Source: Pseudobdellovibrionaceae bacterium
Lineage (GTDB): Bacteria; Bdellovibrionota; Bdellovibrionia; Bdellovibrionales; Bdellovibrionaceae
Direction: 5' to 3'
Length of the DNA stretch: 64,000 bases
Assembly (NCBI GenBank): GCA_019637875.1
Contig: JAHBUW010000015.1
Span: 1-64,000, forward strand
The translations under genes and the position numbers were made by a program. Of the stretch, positions 1 to 8,521 are shown piece by piece (position 1 is the stretch's first letter; each line of letters opens with the position of its first letter). Under the pieces are notes generated by a model. It saw only the letters and a program-made list of their open reading frames with translations, was not told the origin of the DNA and searched no databases.

Positions 1-1430
1 CCCCGTGATTGTCGATCAAAACTCCCGATGAACCGATCAGATTTCCGAGCGCGAAACCGCCCGCGCCATCGCCGATCAAGAGTTGTCCGCTGGTCGCGAC
101 CGAACCGTCGAGGCCGGTGCCGCCACGCTCAACACCCAAAGTTCCGCTCACGATTTTTGCGGCATCCAGATCGGGGATGCGCAAGACGTCGAAAATTCCG
201 GCGGTGATGTCCGAGGCGATGAGCGAACGGAACTCCGGGAGACCCGAAGCGCCGGTGGGCGCGGCAAAGACATGCGCAAGACCTTGAGTGCCGAGGTTCA
301 AAGAGATCGTACCGGCGCCAGTCAAGGGCGAGCCGATGACCGAGAAGAGTCCCGTGGGGGCCTCGAAACCCACGTGGGTGACGGCGCCGCTCGCCAAAGG
401 ATCGAGCGAGATGCCGATGGAACCGCCATAGTTGTCGATCAGAACGCCCGACGAACCGACGAGATTGCCCAGCGCGAAACCGCCCGTGCCGTCACCGATC
501 AAGAGTTGTCCCGTGGTCGCGACCGAACCGTCGAGGCCCGTACCGCCACGCTCAACACCCAAAGTGCCGCTCACGATTTTCGCGGCATCCAGATCGGGAA
601 TGCGCAAGACATCGAAAATGCCCGCCGTGATATCGGAGGCGATCAAAGAACGGAACTCCGGAACGCCCGCCGCGCCGGTCGGGGCGGCGAAAACTTGCGC
701 CGTGTTCTGAGTGCCGAAGCTCAAAGAGATCGTGCCGGCGCCCGTTAGCGGAGCCCCGCTGACCGAGAAGACCGAAGTTGGCGCATCGAATCCCACATGG
801 GTGACCGCACCGCTCGCCAGAGGATCGAGCGAGATCCCGATGGAGCCGCCATAATTGTCGATCAGAACGCCCGACGAGCCGACGAGGTTCCCGAGCGCGA
901 AACCGCCGGTGCCGTCACCGATCAAGAGTTGTCCCGTGGTCGCGACCGAACCGTCGAGGCCGGTGCCGCCACGCTCAACACCCAAAGTGCCACTCACGAT
1001 TTTCGAAGCGTCCAGATCCGGAATGCGCAAGACATCGAAAATTCCGGCGGTGATGTCCGAGGCGACGAGCGAACGGAATTCGGGAACACCCACCGCGCCC
1101 GTGGGCGCGGCGAAAACTTGCGCGATGCCTTGCGTGCCCAAGTTCAGCGAAATGGTGCCGGCCCCGGTCAAAGGCGAGCCGATGACCGAGAAAAGTCCCG
1201 TGGGCGCCTCAAAGCCGACGTGGGTGACCGCGCCGCTGGCCAAAGGATCGAGCGAGATGCCGATGGAGCCGCCGTAGTTGTCGATCAAAACACCCGACGA
1301 ACCGACGAGGTTGCCGAGCGCGAAGCCGCCCGCGCCATCGCCGATCAGGAGCTGTCCCGTGGTCGCGACCGAGCCGTCGAGGCCGGTACCGCCGCGGTCG
1401 ACGCCCAGGATGCCGCTGACGATCTTCGAC
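1..1430 (-). repeat. 423-bp tandem coding repeat (about 3.4 copies visible)
   Basis: The same landmark (GTTGTCGATCA followed by an ACCGA motif) recurs at 14, 437, 860 and 1283, an exact 423-bp (141-codon) spacing. Copies are highly similar but not identical, and all stay in the minus-strand reading frame. A partial extra copy of the segment at 987-1013 recurs near 1461-1490, so the innermost (oldest) unit is irregular. The array continues past the left edge. Confidence 0.9.
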
Positions 1431-2812
1431 GCGTCTAGATCGGGGACGCGTGCGACGTCAAAAGTGCCACTCACGATTTTCGAAGCGTCCAATCCGGGAA
1501 GATCCGAGCTGGCCAGCGCGCGGAAGGTCGGCACGCCGCTGTCGCCGGTAGGCCCCGTGGGCGCCGCGAAGACGAAGCCGACGGGCTGAGTGTTCAGTTG
1601 CACGTCGAAACTTCCCGCGTTCGTGACGGGACCGCCCGTGACGTTGAAAAGATCCAACGGCATCAGCAGGTCGACCGAGGTCACCGCGCCCGTGGTTTTC
1701 GGTTCGCACGTCCAACCGATCGGCGCCATCCATACGAGCACGTCGCCCGGGTTACAAGCCATACCTTCGAAGCGATTGCTCAGAACGTTGAAAACGGGGA
1801 TCACGCCGCCCGTGAACGAGCCATAGCCGAGTCCACCTTGCGCGACCTGCAGGGTACCGGTGATCTTCGTGGCGTCGACGGCCGAGATGTCCGCGTCTTC
1901 CAGCAAACGGAAGAGCGGTTGTCCCGCGCCACCGGTCGGTGCCGCGAGGACGCCCGAAGTTTGATCCAAGAAGCCGAACGAGAACGTGCCTTCGCTCGTG
2001 ATGGGACCACCGGTCACCGCGATCAGTCCCGTCGAGGCCGAGATCGCGTCGACGAGTTTGACGACGTTCAAGGTTCCCAGGCTTGTGCTCAGGACTTGGT
2101 CGACGTAATTTTTCGTCGCGGCGTCTTGCGGTTGGATCGGCTCGGTCAAACCTTGCAGAAGTTTGCCGCCGAAATCGACCGAGTTCGACTCGGCCAAGTC
2201 ATAAAGAATCGAAAATCCCAATGTCGAGAACGAGCGCGAGGGCTCGTGCGCCGCCACGGGGTTGACCTTCATCAGGAACGGCGCGGAGTAGCCACCGATC
2301 ATTTCGGAGTTTGTCGCGTGCAACGCGAACGGCACCGCTTTGATGGGGCCATCGAAAGTCCGCACGACGTTACCGCCGTCGTGCAAAGTGACGACCATCA
2401 CGCGGTCATCGGTCGAACCGGGAGTGTAGGTGTCGCCGTCGCTACAGGTCAGTCCCGTCAGGGCGAGTGCGGACTCGTTCAAGAAAGCGTTCGTGAAATT
2501 CGTCGCGCCACCGGCGTCCGCGCCGCTCAGACGTTTGAGCGGATCTCCCGCCTCGAGGGAAAATGCGCCTTTGTCGAACGCGACGTCTTTCTCTTCGCCC
2601 CAAAGCAAACAGCGCTTCGGATCGGGAGAGTAGATCTTCACCTGAACGCGAAATACTCCCTCGAGCGGCAGACCGTCGGGACGCAGCACGCGGCCTTGGT
2701 AGACCAAGCGGCGATTGCTTGCGTGAGCGACGCTCGTCGACACCGCGAGATCCAGCAGGATCGCGAAGCAAAGAGCCGCGGCTAGAATGAGTGGTCGCGA
2801 AAAGCGGTTCAA
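1..2812 (-). CDS. Large secreted fibre-like adhesin, 5' part only (C-terminus beyond left edge)
   Basis: The minus-strand frame stays open from a TTG at 2812 to the window edge (about 937 codons). A GGA ribosome site lies 6 nt upstream and an in-frame TGA precedes it, so no earlier start exists. The N-terminus is a signal peptide (NRFSRPLILAAALCFAILL, then ...SVAHA). A unique domain of about 180 residues follows, with YQGRVLRPDGLPLEG near its start, then a linker containing KNYVDQVL, then 141-residue repeats. Each repeat carries VERGGTGLDGSVAT, GQLLIGDG and SSGVLIDNYGGS. Such glycine/threonine repeats are typical of phage tail fibres and of the trimeric chimeric fibre proteins of Bdellovibrio; the receptor-binding tip would lie outside this window. 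Function as an adhesin is inference from family style. Confidence 0.8.
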   Translation of the reverse strand, partial: MNRFSRPLILAAALCFAILLDLAVSTSVAHASNRRLVYQGRVLRPDGLPLEGVFRVQVKIYSPDPKRCLLWGEEKDVAFDKGAFSLEAGDPLKRLSGADAGGATNFTNAFLNESALALTGLTCSDGDTYTPGSTDDRVMVVTLHDGGNVVRTFDGPIKAVPFALHATNSEMIGGYSAPFLMKVNPVAAHEPSRSFSTLGFSILYDLAESNSVDFGGKLLQGLTEPIQPQDAATKNYVDQVLSTSLGTLNVVKLVDAISASTGLIAVTGGPITSEGTFSFGFLDQTSGVLAAPTGGAGQPLFRLLEDADISAVDATKITGTLQVAQGGLGYGSFTGGVIPVFNVLSNRFEGMACNPGDVLVWMAPIGWTCEPKTTGAVTSVDLLMPLDLFNVTGGPVTNAGSFDVQLNTQPVGFVFAAPTGPTGDSGVPTFRALASSDLPGLDASKIVSGTFDVARVPDLDASKIVSGILGVDRGGTGLDGSVATTGQLLIGDGAGGFALGNLVGSSGVLIDNYGGSIGISLDPLASGAVTHVGFEAPTGLFSVIGSPLTGAGTISLNLGTQGIAQVFAAPTGAVGVPEFRSLVASDITAGIFDVLRIPDLDASKIVSGTLGVERGGTGLDGSVATTGQLLIGDGTGGFALGNLVGSSGVLIDNYGGSIGISLDPLASGAVTHVGFDAPTSVFSVSGAPLTGAGTISLSFGTQNTAQVFAAPTGAAGVPEFRSLIASDITAGIFDVLRIPDLDAAKIVSGTLGVERGGTGLDGSVATTGQLLIGDGTGGFALGNLVGSSGVLIDNYGGSIGISLDPLASGAVTHVGFEAPTGLFSVIGSPLTGAGTISLNLGTQGLAHVFAAPTGASGLPEFRSLIASDITAGIFDVLRIPDLDAAKIVSGTLGVERGGTGLDGSVATSGQLLIGDGAGGFALGNLIGSSGVLIDNHG

Positions 2813-3041
2813 GAATTCCTTTCGTCACTTCACGAACTCCTCAACGCATATTGAGGGTCGTGAAATACTTTTCGGTATTCCTGAGTTATTTCATGAGTTA
2901 ACGTTTGATTTTCTCGACTTGAGGCGGAGGGTGACTCTGCCTGATCCCTAGACGAAAAGAGGGGAATTTGAGGCTCGCTCAGTCTCGCGCTGAGACATCC
3001 GTCGGGGACGGTTCGGTCTTAGGGCGGGACACTCCTTGAGA

Positions 3042-3064
3042 GGCTCCCCCAAATGGCGGGAGCC
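3042..3064 (-). terminator. Hairpin downstream of the thiolase operon
   Basis: GGCTCCC (3042-3048) pairs with GGGAGCC (3058-3064), 14 nt after the thiolase stop. No strong U-tract follows on the minus strand, so this may be a weak or factor-assisted terminator. Confidence 0.35.
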
Positions 3065-3077
3065 CACTTTGGATTTC

Positions 3078-4343
3078 TTAAACGCCTTCGAGGATCGCCG
3101 CGACGCCCATACCGCCGGCGGTGCAGATCGAAATTAAGCCGCGTTTACCTTTTTGGCCCGAAAGCATTTTCGAAAGTCCGCCGATGATCCGCGCGCCGGT
3201 CGCACCGAACGGGTGACCGATGGCCACGCTACCGCCCTTGATGTTCATCTTCGACTGATCGATCGAGCCCAGTGCCGAAACGCCCATGTATTTCTGGCAG
3301 TACGATTCGGTTTCCCAAGCTTTCAGCGTGCACAGAACTTGGCCCGCGAAGGCTTCGTGAATCTCGTAGATGTCGAAGTCTTGCAGTTTCATTCCGTTGC
3401 GCGCGATCAAACGCTGGACCGCCACGGTCGGTGCCATCAAAAGCCCGTCGCCCTTCACGAAATCCACCGCCGCGGCTTCGCAGTCGACGAATTTCGCGAG
3501 CGGTTTCAGGTCGCGCGCTTTCGCGAAGTCCTCGTTCCCCATCAGGACCGCTGCCGAGCCGTCCGACAGCGCCGAACTGTTCCCCGCCGTCAAAGTACCG
3601 GCGCCGGATTTGTCGAATGCGGGTTTCAGTTTTGCGAGCTTTTCAAGCGAAGTATCGCCACGGACCAACGAGTCTTGCTCGAGGCCTTCGAACGGCGTCA
3701 CCAGGTCCCGGAAGAAGCCTTCGGCCTGCGCCGCCGCCGCCGTCAAATGTGACTTCAAGGCCAGTGCATCTTGCTCTTCGCGCGAGATCTTCCACTCTTT
3801 CACCATGAGTTCGGTGTGTTGACCCATCGAGAGCTTGGTCTGGGGCTCCATCACGCCGGGAAAGATCGGTTTGAAGTCACCGGGGCGGAAGTTGGCGACG
3901 GCCGCCAGTTGCGCGCCCAGGCCTTTCGCGTCCCGCAACGCCAGAATTTTCTTCTGGAATTTGCGCGAGAAAAGAATCGGCACGTCCGAATTGGTGTCCA
4001 TGCCCGCCGCGATCCCCGAGTCGATCTGACCCGCGCGGATTTTCAAGAACATATGGTTCGCGGTTTCAAGTGACGTTCCGCACGCGCGCACGACATCGTA
4101 ACCGGGAGTGAAGGGATGCAGGCCCGACTTCAGCGCGCATTCACGCGCCAGATTCCAGTCGAGGCTCGACTTGATCACGCCGCCGAGCGCGACTTCGCCC
4201 AGGCGTACGTTCTGCAGCGCGAAGCGCGCGACGAGCGGCTTCAGCGAGGCGAGCATCAGCTGCTCGGTCGTGACGTTGCGGTAGTGGGTGAAGGACTTCG
4301 TGAAGGGTACGCGTTGCGAACCGAGAATGAATGCGTCTTTCAT
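3078..4343 (-). CDS. Thiolase (acetyl-CoA C-acyltransferase)
   Basis: 421 residues, full thiolase length. The nucleophile cysteine is C88 in VVRACGTSLE. The catalytic histidine lies in GHPFGATGARI and the second cysteine in SICTAGGMGVA near the C-terminus. The start MKDAFILGSQ is chosen because AAGGAG lies 7 nt upstream; the frame extends 18 codons further but without support. The family cleaves 3-ketoacyl-CoA in beta-oxidation or condenses acetyl-CoA; the long form resembles FadI-type thiolases. It is the last gene of a five-gene run, 14 bp behind the phosphofructokinase. No hydratase/dehydrogenase partner is in the window. Confidence 0.9.
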   Translation of the reverse strand: MKDAFILGSQRVPFTKSFTHYRNVTTEQLMLASLKPLVARFALQNVRLGEVALGGVIKSSLDWNLARECALKSGLHPFTPGYDVVRACGTSLETANHMFLKIRAGQIDSGIAAGMDTNSDVPILFSRKFQKKILALRDAKGLGAQLAAVANFRPGDFKPIFPGVMEPQTKLSMGQHTELMVKEWKISREEQDALALKSHLTAAAAQAEGFFRDLVTPFEGLEQDSLVRGDTSLEKLAKLKPAFDKSGAGTLTAGNSSALSDGSAAVLMGNEDFAKARDLKPLAKFVDCEAAAVDFVKGDGLLMAPTVAVQRLIARNGMKLQDFDIYEIHEAFAGQVLCTLKAWETESYCQKYMGVSALGSIDQSKMNIKGGSVAIGHPFGATGARIIGGLSKMLSGQKGKRGLISICTAGGMGVAAILEGV

Positions 4344-4357
4344 GCGTGGACTCCTTA

Positions 4358-5392
4358 TTAAATGAAAATTCCCAAAGCGTGTCCCATCTTCACCCAATTG
4401 TGATCGGGCGGAACCAGACGGGGCGGTTTCATCAAATCGGTAATGGGCGCGCGCACGATTTGTCCCGCGCGCGAAACGATGGCCTTGCCCCAGTCGCCCT
4501 CTTGCACGGCGCGCGCGGCCTCGATGCCCATGGACATCGTCAAGAAACGGTCGGACACCGTGGGGGCCGAGGAGCGCTGCAAATGGCCCAAGACCACGTT
4601 GCGCGCTTCCCAGCCGGTTTCTTCCTCGATCCAGCGGGCGAGATCGAAGCTCACTCCGCCCAGGCGTTGATTCTCGTGGGCGCCGGCGACTTCGAACGCG
4701 ACTTTCACGTCTTCATTTTTCGCTTTCGCGCCCTCGGAAACGACGACCATCAGGCCACGTTTGTGCGCGCGCTGCGCGCGGATGAACTCCGCGAGTTTCG
4801 CGCGATCGAATTCGATCTCGGGAATCAGGATGACGTCCGCGTAACCGGCAAGGCCGCCGCCCAGCGCGATCCAACCCGCGGTGCGGCCCATGGTTTCGAC
4901 GATCATGACCCGGCGGTGGGTCTCGGCCGTGCGGCGCAAGGAATCGACGGCGTTCGCGACGACCGAAACCGCCGTATCGAAACCGAAAGTGAAGTCGGTG
5001 CCTTGCAAATCATTGTCGATGGTCTTCGGCACACCGACGATCTTCAGGCCTTCCCACACGCGCGAAAGCGCGTCGAACGTCCCGTCACCGCCCGCGACGA
5101 CCATGCCGTCCACGTTGAAAGACTTGAGCTTCTGCAGGAATTCTTTTTCGCGTCCGCGCGTGGACGTCCGGTTGGATGTGCCGATCACCGAGCCCGCGTG
5201 CGAATGATCGCCGTGACCGATGTACTCTTCCAGGCGCAGGGTGCGCCCTTCGAAGACGCCGTCGAAGCCGTCGCAGATCCCGACGACTTCGTAGCCCGCG
5301 ACGGTGAGGCTGCGGGTGACCGACTCTAAAATTCCGTTGAGGCCCGGGGCGTCGCCGCCTCCGGTTAGAATGGCGATTCGTTTCATCGCCAT
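4358..5392 (-). CDS. 6-phosphofructokinase
   Basis: 344 residues. The N-terminal phosphate loop is GGGDAPGLN (about residues 11-19), the nucleotide motif is GGDGTFDAL, and the catalytic motif is PKTIDND; MGRTAGW follows. The glycine in GGDGT is the form found in ATP-dependent enzymes, while the lysine in PKTIDND is the form common in PPi-type enzymes, so the phosphate donor is not certain (ATP is more likely). It phosphorylates fructose 6-phosphate in glycolysis. ATG codons at 5392 and 5386 are both possible and neither has a clear ribosome site. The gene is 13 bp behind the lipoprotein and 14 bp ahead of the thiolase. Confidence 0.92.
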   Translation of the reverse strand: MAMKRIAILTGGGDAPGLNGILESVTRSLTVAGYEVVGICDGFDGVFEGRTLRLEEYIGHGDHSHAGSVIGTSNRTSTRGREKEFLQKLKSFNVDGMVVAGGDGTFDALSRVWEGLKIVGVPKTIDNDLQGTDFTFGFDTAVSVVANAVDSLRRTAETHRRVMIVETMGRTAGWIALGGGLAGYADVILIPEIEFDRAKLAEFIRAQRAHKRGLMVVVSEGAKAKNEDVKVAFEVAGAHENQRLGGVSFDLARWIEEETGWEARNVVLGHLQRSSAPTVSDRFLTMSMGIEAARAVQEGDWGKAIVSRAGQIVRAPITDLMKPPRLVPPDHNWVKMGHALGIFI

Positions 5393-5405
5393 CGATGTTA
5401 ACGAT

Positions 5406-6107
5406 TTATCTGAGGCGGCGCCAGAACAGAGACGGACCTTGCAGTGTGGCGTCCCCTAAAATCCACAGCGGCGTTCGGCTTTCATTGATCAGGATCAAGC
5501 CGAAGTCCGTTTGGCGCTCACGGACGTAAGTTTCGAACCAGGGCTTCAGGTCAAAACACAGGCGGGTGTCGCCCTGACAAAAGCTCGCTTCCGCGTCCTT
5601 CGCGATACTGGTGTGATTGCTCGGGAGCGGCTCGAGGCAGGCGCTGCTTTCGAAATCGCCACCGGCCGCGCCCCAGCCTCCGCCTTTATAGGGATGCGCT
5701 TTGGACCAGGTCGCGAGCATCATCCAATTTTTCGTCAGCGGGCAAAGTTTCAGCGCCGGTCGCGCGGCGAGCGCCAGATCCGCGTCTTTCGTTTCGATTT
5801 TCAGTAGCAGCGCCTGCTGGTCCAGGATCTGGTAGCTGGACGGTTTCAGCGACGACAGACGCAGCAGCACGCGGTTCCGCTCGTCGACCGGATACGACGC
5901 CGCTTTCAGCGTGCGGTCGTCGTCGCTTTTGCGGATGTCGGCCGAGATCAGCTTCACCTCGTCGCTCGCGCTGCGTACGACTTGCGTCTGCTCTTTGATG
6001 TTGGGATCGCCGAAGCCCATGACCTGGCCGCAACCGGTCAGCGTCGACGTCCATGTCACCGCGATGGTCGAGAGGGTCAGCCCTTTGAGGAGTTGCAGTC
6101 TCTTCAT
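5406..6107 (-). CDS. Putative lipoprotein of unknown function
   Basis: 233 residues. A signal peptide ends in a lipobox STLTGC with lipidation at C26. The mature part begins GQVMGFGDPN and is mixed alpha/beta without transmembrane segments; it has three later cysteines (KLCPL, SACLEP, SFCQG, RLCFD region). I do not recognise the fold. It lies 11 bp downstream of the 501-residue secreted protein in the same operon, so an envelope role alongside that protein is plausible. Confidence 0.75.
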   Translation of the reverse strand: MKRLQLLKGLTLSTIAVTWTSTLTGCGQVMGFGDPNIKEQTQVVRSASDEVKLISADIRKSDDDRTLKAASYPVDERNRVLLRLSSLKPSSYQILDQQALLLKIETKDADLALAARPALKLCPLTKNWMMLATWSKAHPYKGGGWGAAGGDFESSACLEPLPSNHTSIAKDAEASFCQGDTRLCFDLKPWFETYVRERQTDFGLILINESRTPLWILGDATLQGPSLFWRRLR

Positions 6108-6118
6108 GTCGTCCTTCC

Positions 6119-7624
6119 TTAGAACTGAATGGCCAGGCTCGTCCCGGCGTAACCTTGTCCCGCACCGTGACCCATCAGATCGGCGACATCATCCAGCTTG
6201 GCGCCGGGGGTTCCGTCAATGATTTGGTACGCGAAGAGTTTCCAGTTGAGCGCCTCGTGATTATAACCCAGCTCGGGGCCGAATTTGACGATGCGCAGCC
6301 GGTCCGCGGGTTGCGTGAAGGTCCCCGAAACCGCTTCGACCTCGTATCCTTGCGACAGCAGAAGATCCCCTTTCAGCCCCGCGGTGAAGCCGCGGTACTT
6401 GCCCCCAAACGCGATCGACGCGTTCGTGAGCCCACCGAATTTCTGCCGGTATTTGGTGTTCGAAACCGTGAACTCCGATTCCGACGGCAGGCTGTAGCTC
6501 AGGAAGTTTTCCGAGTAGAAATGTTCGCCTTCGCGGCGCATGGACACCCCGAAGGTGGTGACGTCGCGCGCTTGGGGCATGTTTTTCAACTCTTCGCTCG
6601 ACAGCGTGTACATCGAGTGCTCGCCGTAGAGCTCGACGTCGAACTGGCGCCAGGTCGCGAGCAGATAACGTCCCGAAACCTGGAGCGGTCCCAGGTAGGA
6701 CCGGTCCGGCAAACGCACGAACGAAAAACTGAGGCCCATGCCGAGCGCGTTCGGACCGCGACCGAAGGGGTGCAGGAAGCTGTCGAGCCGCTGCATGCCG
6801 AGGACGGGCGTCGACTCGTCCTCATCGCGCGCCTCTTTGTCGTAGACCAGGAACGAGTAGCGGAAGAACGAGGGGCGTTTCAGGCGCTCGGTCACGGCGG
6901 GCTCGAAGGGCTCCATCGCCAGCGCGCCGCCATTCGGGGGGAGGGCGACCACGGGACCCTGAGCGGCGGCGGTGGCGGCCCGGGCATTTTGGAGTTTTTC
7001 TTCTGCCCGTTCCACCGCCGCCACCGTGATCGACTTCGCGCGGTCGAAACTCGCGTTGGGATCGGTCAAAGCGAGCGTGATTTCCGAGACGACCGATTCG
7101 TCCTCACGAACGCTTTCGGGAAGGGCGCGGTGCAAAGCTTCGTGAATATGCAGATTGATCAGTTGTTGTTCGGACAACATGAGCGCCGCCGGGAAAAAGC
7201 GCGTCGCCGCGTAGGGACGGGCGAAGGTGCGGGCGTAGACGTACTTGCCGTCGGGCGAGACCTCTTGGCCCTTGTCGAAGTCCTTCGGCACCGCGATGTT
7301 CTGGTGCACGAGGTAGATCTCGGTGCGCTCGACCTCTTCGATCAGATTTCCCAGGTAGGGGATCTGGCGCGTGCCCATGTCCTTCAGATGTTTCGCGGCT
7401 TTTTCGCGGGTGGTCTCGAGGATGCCGCTGGTCACTTTCTCTTTGTGTTCGAGGTCGGCTCCGTCGTCGCCGTTACCCACTTTCGTGGTGCTCTGCTGGT
7501 CGATCGCGGGCGCGGTCGCGCGGGCTTCGCCAAGCAGAAAGGTCGCGAAGATCGCGCAGGCCAGGACGAAACCGATGACGGGTTTCAAAACGAATTTCAG
7601 CGGAGTCAGGATTTCGGTTTTCAT
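6119..7624 (-). CDS. Secreted or outer-membrane protein, unknown, in TIGR02147 operon
   Basis: 501 residues with an N-terminal signal or anchor segment (FVLKPVIGFVLACAIFATF, then GEARATA). Residues 55-220 are helical and charged and contain HIHEALHRALPE, reminiscent of a metal-binding helix but not a standard HExxH. The C-terminal 270 residues alternate polar and aromatic residues and end in LAIQF with a terminal phenylalanine, which suggests an outer-membrane beta-barrel. Its start overlaps the stop of the upstream regulator gene by 4 bp (ATGA), indicating translational coupling. No function assigned. Confidence 0.7.
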   Translation of the reverse strand: MKTEILTPLKFVLKPVIGFVLACAIFATFLLGEARATAPAIDQQSTTKVGNGDDGADLEHKEKVTSGILETTREKAAKHLKDMGTRQIPYLGNLIEEVERTEIYLVHQNIAVPKDFDKGQEVSPDGKYVYARTFARPYAATRFFPAALMLSEQQLINLHIHEALHRALPESVREDESVVSEITLALTDPNASFDRAKSITVAAVERAEEKLQNARAATAAAQGPVVALPPNGGALAMEPFEPAVTERLKRPSFFRYSFLVYDKEARDEDESTPVLGMQRLDSFLHPFGRGPNALGMGLSFSFVRLPDRSYLGPLQVSGRYLLATWRQFDVELYGEHSMYTLSSEELKNMPQARDVTTFGVSMRREGEHFYSENFLSYSLPSESEFTVSNTKYRQKFGGLTNASIAFGGKYRGFTAGLKGDLLLSQGYEVEAVSGTFTQPADRLRIVKFGPELGYNHEALNWKLFAYQIIDGTPGAKLDDVADLMGHGAGQGYAGTSLAIQF

Positions 7625-8415
7625 GTTTGCGAGCTCCCTTTGGTCAGCGGAAAGAGGGCGACTTCGAGTTGGTAAACGTTTTCTTCTTTGGGACGATGGA
7701 ACTTGTTGCGAACCATGTCGGTGAACTGGTCGATCTCGATTTTCAGACGTTTCAGGTCCGTCGCGCGAACGACCAGGCCCACGCCCTGGAATTCACGCTG
7801 GTCGACCGGCACGGTCTCGAGGCTTTCGGCGGCCTTTTCCAGAATCTGGCGGTGGTATTTACGAATTCCCGCCGAGGGGATTTGCGCGCCGACCTGCCAA
7901 TGCGCTTTCGCGCTCTGGGCGCCGCGGCCCTGGAAGGTCACGAAGCCGAGCTTCTCGAGGTTACGCATCGCGAGCTTCGCTTCGGTCAGGGTGATGCCCA
8001 GGCGTTGGCTGATGTGCGCGGCGGACCACTCGAAGTTTTTGGCCTCGAGCAGATTCAGGATCGCGAAGTGGTACCAGTCGCAGACGCGCTCGAAGTCCGC
8101 GGTCGAAAGCCCGGGGGCTTCGGGCTCGGGACCCGAGAGGAATTCCAGCGGCAGGCCCAGGCTGCGGCCCTTCTCTTTTTGCAGAAGCAGCAGGAAGTGT
8201 TTGGTTTCCGACGGCGTGAAGCCCATCGCCTGGGTGACTTTGAAGGCGGAATTCAAACTGAGTTTGCGCTGGCCCTTCAGGACTTGCGACAACTCCGCCG
8301 GATTCAGGCTCAAAGCTTTGGCGAAAGCCCGGAGTGAGTAGCGCGAGTTGCGCTGCACACGTTGGCCGAGCTCGTCGTGCAGATATTCGGTGATGGAATC
8401 GTAATCGAAGATCAT
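7621..8415 (-). CDS. TIGR02147 family protein, likely transcriptional regulator
   Basis: 264 residues. The N-terminus matches the TIGR02147 pattern: YLHDELGQRV, then NSRYSLRAFAKAL, then LSQVLKGQRKLSL, which reads as a helix-turn-helix. A second winged-helix-like part (about 115-190) contains ISQRLGITLTEAKLAMRNLEKLGFV. The family is abundant in Bdellovibrio and Fibrobacter-like bacteria. It is the first gene of a coupled five-gene operon, and four TGTNACA heptamers lie just upstream, which suggests autoregulation. That regulatory link is inference. Confidence 0.85.
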   Translation of the reverse strand: MIFDYDSITEYLHDELGQRVQRNSRYSLRAFAKALSLNPAELSQVLKGQRKLSLNSAFKVTQAMGFTPSETKHFLLLLQKEKGRSLGLPLEFLSGPEPEAPGLSTADFERVCDWYHFAILNLLEAKNFEWSAAHISQRLGITLTEAKLAMRNLEKLGFVTFQGRGAQSAKAHWQVGAQIPSAGIRKYHRQILEKAAESLETVPVDQREFQGVGLVVRATDLKRLKIEIDQFTDMVRNKFHRPKEENVYQLEVALFPLTKGSSQT

Positions 8416-8469
8416 GAGCCCGTTATCCGGCGCTCTTTGCGGAAAGACAAGGGGTGGGTGGGAGTGTCT

Positions 8470-8506
8470 TGTAACAAAGTGTTACAGATGTGTCACAGAT
8501 GTAACA
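8470..8506. promoter_or_regulatory. Four phased TGTNACA heptamers (candidate operator)
   Basis: TGTAACA (8470-8476), TGTTACA (8480-8486), TGTCACA (8491-8497) and TGTAACA (8500-8506). Each heptamer is itself a palindrome around its central base, and start-to-start distances are 10, 11 and 9 bp, about one helical turn. They sit 55-91 bp upstream of the TIGR02147 operon start. A matching pair occurs at 38856-38872. Confidence 0.6.
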
Positions 8507-8521
8507 CAAAGGGTTCGTCGC

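Noticed and set aside
1-1430. CRISPR-like or satellite array from the regular repeats
   Set aside because: The 423-bp units have no short direct repeat with unique spacers; they are in-frame coding repeats of a signal-peptide protein.
2830-2950. Flagellar sigma-28 promoter upstream of the fibre gene
   Set aside because: An ACCGAAAA box is present but the spacing to any TAAA-like box is wrong (12 rather than about 15 bp).
6155-7675. 506-residue plus-strand open frame
   Set aside because: It runs opposite the 501-residue secreted protein. Its Arg/His/Asp-rich composition and lack of a ribosome site mark it as a high-GC shadow.
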